A DNA stretch of 64,000 nt, taken from assembly GCA_964035575.1 (NCBI GenBank), contig OZ037849.1:1302001-1366000 (forward strand), written 5' to 3'. Numbering within the stretch: the first letter of the stretch is position 1; each line of letters starts with the position of its first letter. The notes under the pieces were generated by a model. That model was not told the DNA's origin, did no database searches, and worked only from the letters and a program-made list of their open reading frames with translations. Positions 12,035 through 21,933 of this stretch are shown piece by piece. The DNA is from Rhynchopus sp. YZ270_cl-10. Taxonomy: Eukaryota; Euglenozoa; Diplonemea; Diplonemida; Diplonemidae. Position numbers and translations under genes: made by a program.

Positions 12035-13855
12035 ATGGCGCGGTGTCCGGTGCTCATGCAGTGTCTCAAAGCTGTGCTCTCCTTGGACGGAACACTGAGC
12101 AACAAGGAGACGGAGCGGCGCACACAGTTTCTTCTCTTTTGTGGCTTGGGGATGTCCACATGTATTGTGGGAATATCATTGTCTTGGGACATGCATGTGA
12201 GCCACCCTGCGTACATGGCAGGGACCTTGTTGGCCATAGGTGGGCTTGCGATAGGTGTGTTGGAGGTGCTGTGCAAGGTGCCTTTGACAACACCCATCGT
12301 GGTGGGTCCGCTGTTCTCGCTCACAACCGGTATTCTGCTGTGGGATTTGGACGCACGCACAGTCTCGTATACGCAGTGGCCTCTCCTCGTGCTCGTCATC
12401 GATATGCTGCTTGTGATGCGGGTTCCTACAATGTACAGTTTAGGCCTTGTGGGTGTCATAGTCATGTGGTTGTGGTTGATGGCTGTTGAGCAGAGTTTCA
12501 GGTTTGGTCTGTTCGATCTGCCAGGGTTGCCCAAGCAGGGGGGTGAGCACGGGAGGCTCGATTACGTCCAGCGTGAGTTTGGGTGTGAGAAGCTGCCATG
12601 TCCAATGCCCTTTCTTTCACCTGCAGTGTTTGCCGCAGTGGCCGTCTTTGTGCTTGACTTCATCGTGACACGTGGTTTCGCACGTGAGGTGCTGACGGAG
12701 CAGGCATCAATGGAGCGGACGATCAACGCTGTGCAGGATATCGCCTCACTCCTGGCAAGGTACGACGTGGAGAAGGTGGCGGAGCTGCTGGAGGAGCATG
12801 AACATGAGCTGCCTGTGGGGATGACGGTGGCACTGCGTGCGTTGGAGAAGAACCTGCGGTCGTACAAAGCGTACTTGCCGAAGACGTGTTTGCTTGGGGA
12901 TGAAGCAGCAGGAGGTGAAGATGAAATCAGCGAGTACGAGAGTGAAACGCAGCCACTGTCGTCCTGTTCAACTGTCAGCTCACCCATTCACGAATCAGTT
13001 GTGCGACACATTGCTTTGGGGCTCACGTCTGTGAAGGCGACTCTGCTGACGGTGAACATCAAAGACACGTTGCGTCTGGTGGAGCAGGACAGTGCACACT
13101 TCTCCTCCTTCTTCACAACTCTTCTTCTGAAGACGTTGAAGGCAACAGAGTCACACCGTGGGATGGTGGACGTGTTTGTCGGTGACAGGGTGCACTGCTC
13201 GTTCAACACGTCAAGGCAGTGTGCAAACCACGCCACCTCAGCACTGCACACAGCAACGATGCTCTTGCAGGACTCCAAGCCTTCGCAGGTGAACATCGGT
13301 GTTGCATCTGGGAAGGTGCTGCGTGGTGACATGGGGTGTGCTGTGATGCGCCGCTTCAGCATGGTGGGCACACTTGTGCGTGACGTGCATGGGATGGAAC
13401 GTGCAGGACGTATCCTTGGCTGCGACGTGCTCTGCAACCGTATGTGCTTCAGCGATGCTGAGTGTGAACACGAGATGCGCCTGATTCCGTGCAAGGTGGA
13501 AGTGTCTGCAACCTCTGACACACCTGAAGTGGTTGCCGAGCTTCTTCTTGACAATGAACAATCCGACCATGCGACTGAAGAGTGGATGTACCAGATCGGG
13601 AAGAATAGTGAGTGGGAGAACTACAACATAACAGTGCGGAAGTACCTGAAAGGCGATGTGTCTGCAGCAGCGGTTGAAGAGGCTGCACAGGGTTGTCCTT
13701 GTGAACGGAGCCCTTTGAACGTGCATCCCTCGACAGTCAAGGGCGGGCTTCTGAGTGTGGCCTTGGCACGACCGTTGCGGGACAAGACTACAAAGGACGA
13801 TACAGGGAGCATGGGTGACATGTGTGCCGACAATGTGTCTGAGTCGTCTCTGTAG
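12035..13855 (+). CDS. Six-helix membrane protein with degenerate cyclase-like domain (paralog 1)
   Basis: 606 residues. ATG 12035 is preferred over in-frame ATGs at 12017 and 11909 because the neighbour at 14395 keeps only this start in frame. Six membrane helices lie at about 31-49, 60-80, 87-103, 115-131, 135-152 and 197-213, with a Cys pair (CEKLPCP) before helix six. A helical linker (about 222-285) resembles the membrane-to-catalytic linker of the cyclase at 61806. After a variable acidic/Ser-rich stretch comes a cyclase-like fold (about 320-510) that lacks the metal-binding Asp (Asn in LTVNIKD) and the Asn/Arg pair (RDVHG in place of NVAAR). It aligns best with the degenerate second domain of the 61806 protein (GDRVHCSFNTSR). 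I infer a non-catalytic sensor or regulatory partner. The tail is EWMYQIGKN to NVSESSL. Confidence 0.85.
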   Translation: MARCPVLMQCLKAVLSLDGTLSNKETERRTQFLLFCGLGMSTCIVGISLSWDMHVSHPAYMAGTLLAIGGLAIGVLEVLCKVPLTTPIVVGPLFSLTTGILLWDLDARTVSYTQWPLLVLVIDMLLVMRVPTMYSLGLVGVIVMWLWLMAVEQSFRFGLFDLPGLPKQGGEHGRLDYVQREFGCEKLPCPMPFLSPAVFAAVAVFVLDFIVTRGFAREVLTEQASMERTINAVQDIASLLARYDVEKVAELLEEHEHELPVGMTVALRALEKNLRSYKAYLPKTCLLGDEAAGGEDEISEYESETQPLSSCSTVSSPIHESVVRHIALGLTSVKATLLTVNIKDTLRLVEQDSAHFSSFFTTLLLKTLKATESHRGMVDVFVGDRVHCSFNTSRQCANHATSALHTATMLLQDSKPSQVNIGVASGKVLRGDMGCAVMRRFSMVGTLVRDVHGMERAGRILGCDVLCNRMCFSDAECEHEMRLIPCKVEVSATSDTPEVVAELLLDNEQSDHATEEWMYQIGKNSEWENYNITVRKYLKGDVSAAAVEEAAQGCPCERSPLNVHPSTVKGGLLSVALARPLRDKTTKDDTGSMGDMCADNVSESSL

Positions 13856-14394
13856 TGACGACTTCGTATTGCTGTGTCACATGGCGTCCTGGGTGCCCAT
13901 TGCATTGTAGCCGTATGCGCAAGGCATGATAGTAACTTATGATGTTTTAATCCTAGTGTTGCACTCACCGTCAAATAATTTATGTGTTTTTTAGGGTCTT
14001 GTAGTGAGGATCTTTTTTAGTGCGCAAATGCTCAAATAGTGAATAATAATACAATCCTGGCGGAAGCATACAACTAACAAACTCTCCCCCCTTTTTTCGT
14101 GTCCCGTTTTCCTGAAGATAGTAATTGACACCGCATTATTTATTGGTCTAGGGCAAACTGCTCGTTGTGTTCCACGAGGGGGTGTGTCTTTTCTGTGTGC
14201 AGTGTGTCCCCTCCACAATGTAACGTAGTGGGCAGTTTGACTTTAAGAGTCGAACAAACACAAAACGATGTCCCGTACAGCGGCGGGCAGGCACTGCATT
14301 CTCGAAGACGGGGTGTCGAAAGCCCAAGAGTGCACATTCCTTGACGTCCTCCTCACCTCCTCTGCACAACACAGATGCGCTTAAGCTTCACACC
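13856..14394. repeat. Spacer between tandem paralogs, with duplicated 5' region
   Basis: The first 190 bp are the 3' flank of paralog 1, also found inverted at about 16255-16603. From about 14055 to 14394 the sequence repeats 11513-11600 and 11798-12040 with small indels. The indels destroy the longer N-terminal extension available to paralog 1, which supports ATG 14395. A pyrimidine tract ending in ACACAG at about 14374 looks like a splice acceptor just before the start codon. Confidence 0.75.
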
Positions 14395-16167
14395 ATGGCG
14401 CGGTGTCCGGTGCTCATGCAGTGTCTCAAAGCTGTGCTCTCGTTGGACGGAACACTGAGCAACAAGGAGACGGAGCGGCGCACACAGTTTCTTCTCTTTT
14501 GTGGCTTGGGGCTGTGCATATGTATTGTGGGAATACCAATGTCTTGGGACATGCATATGAACCACCCTGTGTACATGGTAGGAAGCGTGTTCACCGTAGC
14601 TGGGCTTGCGATAGGTATGTTGGAGGTGCTGTGCAAGGTGCCGTTGACAACACCTCGCGTGGTGGGTCCGCTGTTCGTTACCACAACCGGCCTTCTGCTG
14701 TGGGATTTGGACGCACGCACAGTCTCGTATACACAGTGGCCCATCCTCGTGCTCATGATCGACATGTTGCTTGTGATGCGGGTTCCTACGATATACAGTT
14801 TAGGTCTTGTGTGTTTCATTGTCATGTGGTTGGTGCTGATGGCTGTTGAGGAGAGCTTCAGGTTTGGTCTGTTCGATCTGCCTGGGTTGCCTAAGCAAGG
14901 GGGTGAGTACGGGAGACTCGATTACGTCCAGCGTGAGTTTGGGTGTGAGAAGCTGCCATGTCCAATGCCCTTTCTTTCACCTGCAGTGTTTGCCGCAGTG
15001 GCCGTCTTTGTGCTTGACTTCATCGTGACACGTGGTTTCGCACGTGAGGTGCTGAAGGAGCAGGCATCAATGGAGCGGACGATCAACGCTGTGCAGGAGA
15101 TCGCCTCACTCCTGGCAAGGTACGACGTGGAGAAGGTGGCGGAGCTGCTGGAGGAGCATGAACATGAGCTGCCTGTGGGGATGACGGTGGCACTGCGTGC
15201 GTTGGAGAAGAACCTGCGGTCGTACAAAGCGTACCTCCCACAGACGTGTTTGCTTGTGGATGGAAGTGAAGATGAACGCAGCGAGCACACGAAGTTGAGT
15301 GAAGCACAGACGTCATTTTCGTCATGTTCAACTGTCAGCTCACCCATTCATGAATCAGTTGTGCGACACATTGCTTTGGGGCTCACGTCTGTGAAGGCGA
15401 CTCTGCTGACGGTGAACATCAAAGACACGTTGCGTCTGGTGGAGCAGGACAGTGCACACTTCTCCTCCTTCTTCACAGCTCTTCTTCTGAAGACGTTGAA
15501 GGCAACAGAGTCATACCGTGGGATGGTGGACGTGTTTGTCGGTGACAGGGTGCACTGCTCGTTCAACACGTCAAGGCAGTGTGCAAACCACGCCACCTCA
15601 GCACTGCACACAGCAACGATGCTGTTCAGGGGGTTGAAGCTGTCGCAGGTGAACATCGGTGTTGCAACTGGGAAGGTGCTGCGTGGTGACATGGGGTGTG
15701 CTGTGATGCGCCGCTTCAGCATGGTGGGCACACTTGTGCGTGACGTGCATGGGATGGAACGTGCAGGACGTATCCTTGGCTGCGACGTGCTCTGCAACCG
15801 CCTCTGCTTCAGCGAAGCTGAGTGCGAACACGAGATGCGCCTGATTCCGTGCAAGGTGGAAGTGTCTGCAACCTCTGACACACCTGAAGTGGTTGCCGAG
15901 CTTCTGCCTCACAACGAACAAACTAACCACGCGACTGAAGAGTGGATGTACCAGATCGGGAAGAACAGTGAGTGGGACCAGTACAACATAACAGTGCAGA
16001 AGTACCTGAAAGGCGATGTGTCTGCAGCAGCGGTTGAAGAGGCTGCACAGGGTTGTCCTTGTGAACGGAGCCCTTTGAACGTGCATCCCTCGACAGTCAA
16101 GGGCGGGCTTCTGAGTGTGGCCTTGGCGCCCCCGCCGAGGGAGGATACTTTTACTGCAGCATTTTGA
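14395..16167 (+). CDS. Six-helix membrane protein with degenerate cyclase-like domain (paralog 2)
   Basis: 590 residues, tandem to paralog 1 and very close to it. The start MARCPVLMQCLKAVLSLDG is shared, and upstream indels make this the only sensible ATG. Membrane helices, CEKLPCP loop, helical linker and degenerate cyclase domain follow in the same order. Differences lie in the helix 1-3 region and the linker (VDGSEDERSEHTKLSEAQTS). The C-terminus is APPPREDTFTAAF. This ending and about 40 bp of 3' flank match paralog 3, 25 kb away, rather than its tandem neighbour, which points to conversion of the 3' end. Confidence 0.85.
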   Translation: MARCPVLMQCLKAVLSLDGTLSNKETERRTQFLLFCGLGLCICIVGIPMSWDMHMNHPVYMVGSVFTVAGLAIGMLEVLCKVPLTTPRVVGPLFVTTTGLLLWDLDARTVSYTQWPILVLMIDMLLVMRVPTIYSLGLVCFIVMWLVLMAVEESFRFGLFDLPGLPKQGGEYGRLDYVQREFGCEKLPCPMPFLSPAVFAAVAVFVLDFIVTRGFAREVLKEQASMERTINAVQEIASLLARYDVEKVAELLEEHEHELPVGMTVALRALEKNLRSYKAYLPQTCLLVDGSEDERSEHTKLSEAQTSFSSCSTVSSPIHESVVRHIALGLTSVKATLLTVNIKDTLRLVEQDSAHFSSFFTALLLKTLKATESYRGMVDVFVGDRVHCSFNTSRQCANHATSALHTATMLFRGLKLSQVNIGVATGKVLRGDMGCAVMRRFSMVGTLVRDVHGMERAGRILGCDVLCNRLCFSEAECEHEMRLIPCKVEVSATSDTPEVVAELLPHNEQTNHATEEWMYQIGKNSEWDQYNITVQKYLKGDVSAAAVEEAAQGCPCERSPLNVHPSTVKGGLLSVALAPPPREDTFTAAF

Positions 16168-17868
16168 ACAGCGAGACGCGACTGAGACACGTCACTAAGT
16201 GTGGCCTTGGCAGGGGGACAATTTCACGGGGGAGGGTCGGTAATAAAATAATACTAAAAAAACAAGTTACTATCCTGCCTTGCACATACGGCTACAATTT
16301 GAGCATTTGCGCACTAAAAAAGATCCTCACTACAAGACCCTAAAAAACACATAAATTATTTGACGGTGAGTGCAACACTAGGATTAAAACATCATAAGTT
16401 ACTATCATGCCTTGCGCATACGGCTACAATGCAATGGGCACCCCAGTACGACACGTGACACAGCAATACGAAGTCGCCACTACAGAGACGACTCAGACAC
16501 ATTGTCGGCACACATGTCACCCATGCTCCCTGTATCGTCCTTTGTAGTCTTGTCCCGCAACGGTCGTGCCAAGGCCACACTCAGAAGCCCGCCCTTGACT
16601 GTCTTGGGGGAAAAAGTGAGGGGGGGACAATATCACGTACGGCAAACAGGGGGGACAATATCTCGTACTGTAGGGGGATGGCCGTTTTGGTGTGAAGAAG
16701 GGAGAGCAAAGGTTGTCCCCGCGACTCCCTTGAAATTGTCCCCCCCCTGCCTTGAAATTGTCCGTCGGGGCAAAATACCGGTTTTTGGGGGGGGACAATT
16801 TCACGGGGGAGGGTCGGTAAAGAGAAAACCGAACGGAGTGGGAACGTTAGTGAGAGCGCAGCGGAAACGATAGTGGGAACGCAACGAGCTTTTTCCCCCG
16901 GTATCACATATGATACTGTCTTTCCATGGATACACATGAAAAGGAGTTCCGTGCTATTCACAGAACTCGATAGGCGATTGAGCGTATCCAACAACGACCA
17001 AAACAAAATAAAGTACAAAGAAGAGAATAAAAAATGCAGGAAAAATAGACAAAGAGAAAAACAAAGAGATTTTGACAAAGGGACAATAAAATAGTCCTAG
17101 TGTTGCACGCACCGTCAAATAAGTTATGTGTTTTTTTAAAGCTCCAAATGAGTCCTTGCCTAACGGTAAGAGCGATGTACAGACCACACCCGTGCGATTC
17201 GGTGCTTTTCAGCTACCCTATCACCAGCTGTGTTGTTTTTCTTTTGTTTCTCGACCATAGGACGCGACTGAGTGCGGGGATGCGTCCAATGAAAATCACG
17301 TCAGTAGAAAAGTTCGAGAATGTGACTTTTATGATTTTTGGTTTAGTCTCTGTTAGACGCGAACCAGCCCTGCTCTGAAAACACCTACCATGCAAGTGTC
17401 TGCATGTTTTATTTATGCGTCCAATGAAAATCACTTCGTATAGAAGAGCTCAAGAATGTAGGTTTTATTATTTCTTCTTTAATTCCAGCCGTGTGCACTG
17501 TGGAGAATCATGCGTGACATACTCTTGTGGATCTTTTTGACTGAGAAAGTACAGATTTTCTGACCAACTTTCCCAGCAAGGCGCGCGGGCAAATCAGCAA
17601 AATAGTGAATACTATATCACAAACTACCAAAGAGAAGTGCTGGCTATTTCCTCATTCACCCTCTGCCTTTTTTCCACCTATTTGCAAACTCTTTTTGACA
17701 TTCTCCACGAAACCGTTCTGGAAAGTCCTGAGTTTAAACTTACACTAAAAAGATCGTCTTTGTCGACTACGCAACTTTATTTTTTGGGCACATGACACTT
17801 GTGACATATCTTAGGAAATCTTTTAATATACGCGAAGACGATTCTCGTGCTCCTCACTCCCCCACACT
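16168..17868. repeat. Spacer with inverted gene end, MITE pieces and shared repeats
   Basis: 16213-16242 is the right end only of the MITE described at 9138. About 16255-16603 is the 3' end and flank of paralog 1 in reverse orientation. 16604-16819 is a left-truncated copy of the same MITE. 16816-17094 is a repeat whose two halves recur at 43863-43942 and 45413-45610. A 17-bp motif GCGTCCAATGAAAATCA occurs at about 17281 and 17416. No gene is seen. Confidence 0.75.
16255..16603 (-). pseudogene. Inverted fragment of the paralog 3' end and flank
   Basis: Read on the minus strand this matches about 13735-14040: the last ~40 codons of paralog 1 (from about TVKGGLLSVALA through DNVSESSL and its stop) and its 3' flank. 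It has a few substitutions and an extra partial copy of a 35-bp segment (GTAGCCGTATG core). It has no start or upstream exon, and MITE sequence lies on both sides. Confidence 0.85.
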
Positions 17869-17928
17869 ATGTCAATACAACGCGCGTATCCTCACTACAC
17901 GACCACACCACACCACTCAGATACCATA

Positions 17929-20900
17929 ATGTCAACAACATGTCAGCGTGCGCGGCACACTACAGCCTTTGTGCTGCTGTCGCTTCTGGCAGAGGCTTCA
18001 CTAGCCAGCACGGTGCACGAGATGCACAGGACACAGGCACGTGTCCCAGTCGGGTATGTCAGACAAGGATGTGACTTGCTGTTTTTTTGCGTACCGCATC
18101 AGCACCCAAGTGAAAAACACAGCGTGCTGGTGTAGGTGATGTTCAAAATAATAATTTTTTCTTGTTGCTTTTCCTTCTAGTTTGTCTTCTGACAGGTTAT
18201 ATTTTATACAAGCGGCTAACGAACACAGCACAATAGTTCACTACGTGTTTTGAATGTCTGAAACACTAATATAATGTCACACAACACAACACAGGTATGG
18301 AGCTCTTTCTGCTGGTGTGGGCTCTGCCATCAGCCTGCTTGAAGGTGATGTGATGGACAACTACGTTGTGTCTATCGCCAGTCTGAGGATCCATTGTCAA
18401 GAAGATCCCTTCGCCGCGACGTTGTTGATCACACAGGGTTGTGGGTCGAACGCACCAACAGTGTTCTCGAAGGATGTGAGCATGCGGGCATGGGAATGGA
18501 TGACTGTGGAGGTGACGGGTGTGCCGTTTAACCGTGCTGCGTGGGAGCGGGGTGACGACCTGTGTGTGAAGCTGACAGGGAATAAGTGGTCTCTGGACTT
18601 CTTCTCCATGTTCGTGGGATTAACGTTTGTCCCGAACAAGGGTGTGCCCGAACTGCTGACACCTGCACTGTCGCCTGACGCAGTCACACAACACATCACT
18701 ACAGGCAGTTACGATGGTGTCAACACGACGTGGGGCATGAACGGTGAGCTCTCATCCAGTGCACAGACATACGCAGGTGTTATCACATGCACAGAGTACG
18801 GGAAGTTGGGGTTCTCACTGAAGGCAGGCAAGCCAGGGTTTGTCACGATTCACGACCACACAGGCGCTGAGACGGCGTTTTCCTTCAGTGAGGACTACCA
18901 TGGCAACCTCGTCTGGATGGATGTCCCCTGTGTGAAGGGCAAGCAAATCTTCGTCGTGTCTGAGCAAGCCTCACACTTCTCCTGGGGCTTCTTTGACATC
19001 ACCCCAACAGCAGTACCTTCAACAGCTGTTCCGACAAATGCACCAACACAGCCACCTGTCACCGCTGTGCCTCCCACGTCAACACCTGTCACAACTGCAC
19101 CAAAAACGCCTTCACCGCAAACAGTTGCCCCACCATCATCAACTCCTGTCACTGCAACACCAACAGAAACACCAACTGCACCAGTTGCCCGCCCAGTACA
19201 CGAGATGCACAGGACACAGGCACGTGTCGAAGTCGGGTATGTATCCCTCTTAAAGATCGGAGCAATGTCAAGATGCAAAGCACGTATCTATGTGTTTTAG
19301 CATCTTTTGTAGGAGATGAAATGCAACGCCAGAGGGGTTGTGAACCTTTTGACACATCTGCACTCAGGGGTGGAAGGGGTCGAACAAACGTGCAATGTTC
19401 TGCAATGTGTATTTTTGATGTTGGAATGAGAATACAGTGCCACACACAACACCACCACACAGGTCTGGAGCTCTTTCTGCTGGTGTGGGCTCTGCCATCA
19501 GCCTGCTTGAAGGTGATGTGATGGACAACTACGTTGTGTCTATCGCCAGTCTGAGGATCCATTCTCAAGAAGATCCCTTCGTTGCGACGTTGTTGATCAC
19601 ACAGGGGTGTGGGTCGAACGCACCAACAGTGTTCTCGAAGGATGTGAGCATGCGGGCATGGGAATGGATGACTGTGGAGGTGGCGGGTGTGCCGTTTAAC
19701 CGTGCTGCGTGGGAGCGGGGTGACGACCTGTGTGTGAAGCTGACAGGGACTTATACAGTTCTGGACTTCTTCTCCATGTTCGTGGGATTAACGTTTGTCC
19801 CGAACAAGGGTGTGCCCGAACTGCTGACACCTGCACTGTCGCCTGACGCAGTCGCACAACACATCGCTGCAGGCAGTTACGATGGTGTCAACACGACGTG
19901 GGGCATCAGAGGTGCGCTCTCATCCAGTGCACAGACATACGCAGGTGTTATCACATGCACAGAGTACGGGAAGTTGGGGTTCTCACTGAAGGCAGGCAAG
20001 CCAGGGTTTGTCACGATTCACGACCACACAGGCGCTGAGACGGCGTTTTCCTTCAGTGAGGACTACCATGGCAACCTCGTCTGGATGGATGTCCCCTGTG
20101 TGAAGGGCAAGCAAATCTTCGTCGTGTCTGAGCAAGCCTCACACTTCTCCTGGGGCTTCTTTGACATCACCCCAACAGCAGTACCTTCAACAGCTGTTCC
20201 GACAAATGCACCAACACAGCCACCTGTCACCGCTGTGCCTCCCACGTCAACACCTGTCACAACTGCACCAAAAACGCCTTCACCGCAAACAGTTGCCCCA
20301 CCATCATCAACTCCTGTCACTGCAACACCAACAGAAACACCAACTGCACCAGTTGCCCGCCCAGTACACGAGATGCACAGGACACAGGCACGTGTCGAAG
20401 TCGGGTATGTATCCCTCTTAAAGATCGGAGCAATGTCAAGATGCAAAGCACGTATCTATGTGTTTTAGCATCTTTTGTAGGAGATGAAATGCAACGCCAG
20501 AGGGGTTGTGAACCTTTTGACACATCTGCACTCAGGGGTGGAAGGGGTCGAACAAACGTGCAATGTTCTGCAATGTGTATTTTTGATGTTGGAATGAGAA
20601 TACAGTGCCACACACAACACCACCACACAGGTCTGGAGCTCTTTCTGCTGGTGTGGGCTCTGCCATCAGCCTGCTTGAAGGTGATGTGATGGACAACTAC
20701 GTTGTGTCTATCGCCAGTCTGAGGATCCATTCTCAAGAAGATCCCTTCGTTGCGACGTTGTTGATCACACAGGGGTGTGGGTCGAACGCACCAACAGTGT
20801 TCTCGAAGGATGTGAGCATGCGGGCATGGGAATGGATGACTGTGGAGGTGGCGGGTGTGCCGTTTAACCGTGCTGCGTGGGAGCGGGGTGACGACCTGTG

Positions 20901-21933
20901 TGTGAAGCTGACAGGGACTTATACAGTTCTGGACTTCTTCTCCATGTTCGTGGGATTAACGTTTGTCCCGAACAAGGGTGTGCCCGAACTGCTGACACCT
21001 GCACTGTCGCCTGACGCAGTCGCACAACACATCGCTGCAGGCAGTTACGATGGTGTCAACACGACGTGGGGCATCAGAGGTGCGCTCTCATCCAGTGCAC
21101 AGACATACGCAGGTGTTATCACATGCACAGAGTACGGGAAGTTGGGGTTCTCACTGAAGGCAGGCAAGCCAGGGTTTGTCACGATTCACGACCACACAGG
21201 CGCTGAGACGGCGTTTTCCTTCAGTGAGGACTACCATGGCAACCTCGTCTGGATGGATGTCCCCTGTGTGAAGGGCAAGCAAATCTTCGTCGTGTCTGAG
21301 CAAGCCTCACACTTCTCCTGGGGCTTCTTTGACATCACCCCAACAGCAGTACCTTCAACAGCTGTTCCGACAAATGCACCAACACAGCCACCTGTCACCG
21401 CTGTTCCTGCCACATCAGCACCCGTCACAGCTGTTCCTAAATCGCTCGCTCCGGAAACACTTGCACCACCAACACAGCCACCTGTCACCGCTGTGCCTGC
21501 CACTTCAGCACCTGTCACAGCTGTGCCTAAAACGCTCGCACCGGAAACACTTGCACCACCAACACAGCCACCTGTCACCGCTCTGCCTGCCACATCAGCA
21601 CCTGTCACAGCTGTGCCTAAAACGCTCGCACCGGAAACACTTGCACCACCAACACAGCCACCTGTCACCGCTGTGCCTCCCACGTCAGCACCTGTCACAG
21701 CTGTGCCTAAAACGCTCGCACCGGAAACACTTGCACCACCAACACAGCCACCTGTCACCGCTGCACCACCATCATCAACTCCTGTCATTGGAACACCAAC
21801 TGCAGTACCCTCATCAGTTGCCCGCCCAGTACACGAGATGCACAGGACACAGGCACGTGTCGAAGTCGGGTATGTATCCCTCTTAAAGATCGGAGCAATG
21901 TCAAGATGCAAAGCACGTATCTATGTGTTTTAG
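17929..21933 (+). CDS. Secreted mucin-like protein with tandemly duplicated exon modules
   Basis: Exons are 17929-18053, 18295-19236, 19463-20404 and 20631 to at least 21869; all introns are phase 2. Exon 1 encodes a signal peptide (MSTTCQRARHTTAFVLLSLL, likely cut after ASLA) and the linker VHEMHRTQARV; an in-frame ATG at 17869 would extend it. Exons 2-4 each encode one module: about 235 residues of two apparently beta-rich segments (SAISLLEGDV and GKLGFSLKAG), a Pro/Thr stalk, and the same VHEMHRTQARVEVG linker. Exon 4 has a longer stalk with four 30-residue repeats. Its end carries the same GTATGT; read-through adds 21 residues to a stop at 21933. No membrane helix or GPI signal is seen. 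I do not recognise the fold. The stalks suggest an O-glycosylated surface or secreted protein. Confidence 0.8.
18054..18294 (+). other. Intron 1 of the mucin-like gene
   Basis: 241 bp, phase 2, donor GTATGT and acceptor ACACAG. Splicing turns the codon ends GG and G into Gly and joins VPVG to YGALSAG, the same junction as between later modules (VEVG to SGALSAG). Confidence 0.85.

Noticed and set aside
21231-21911. Minus-strand open frame of 226 codons rich in GTAVTGA repeats (also 28828-29508)
   Set aside because: It is the antisense of the Pro/Thr stalk repeats in the module exon, which has better signals.
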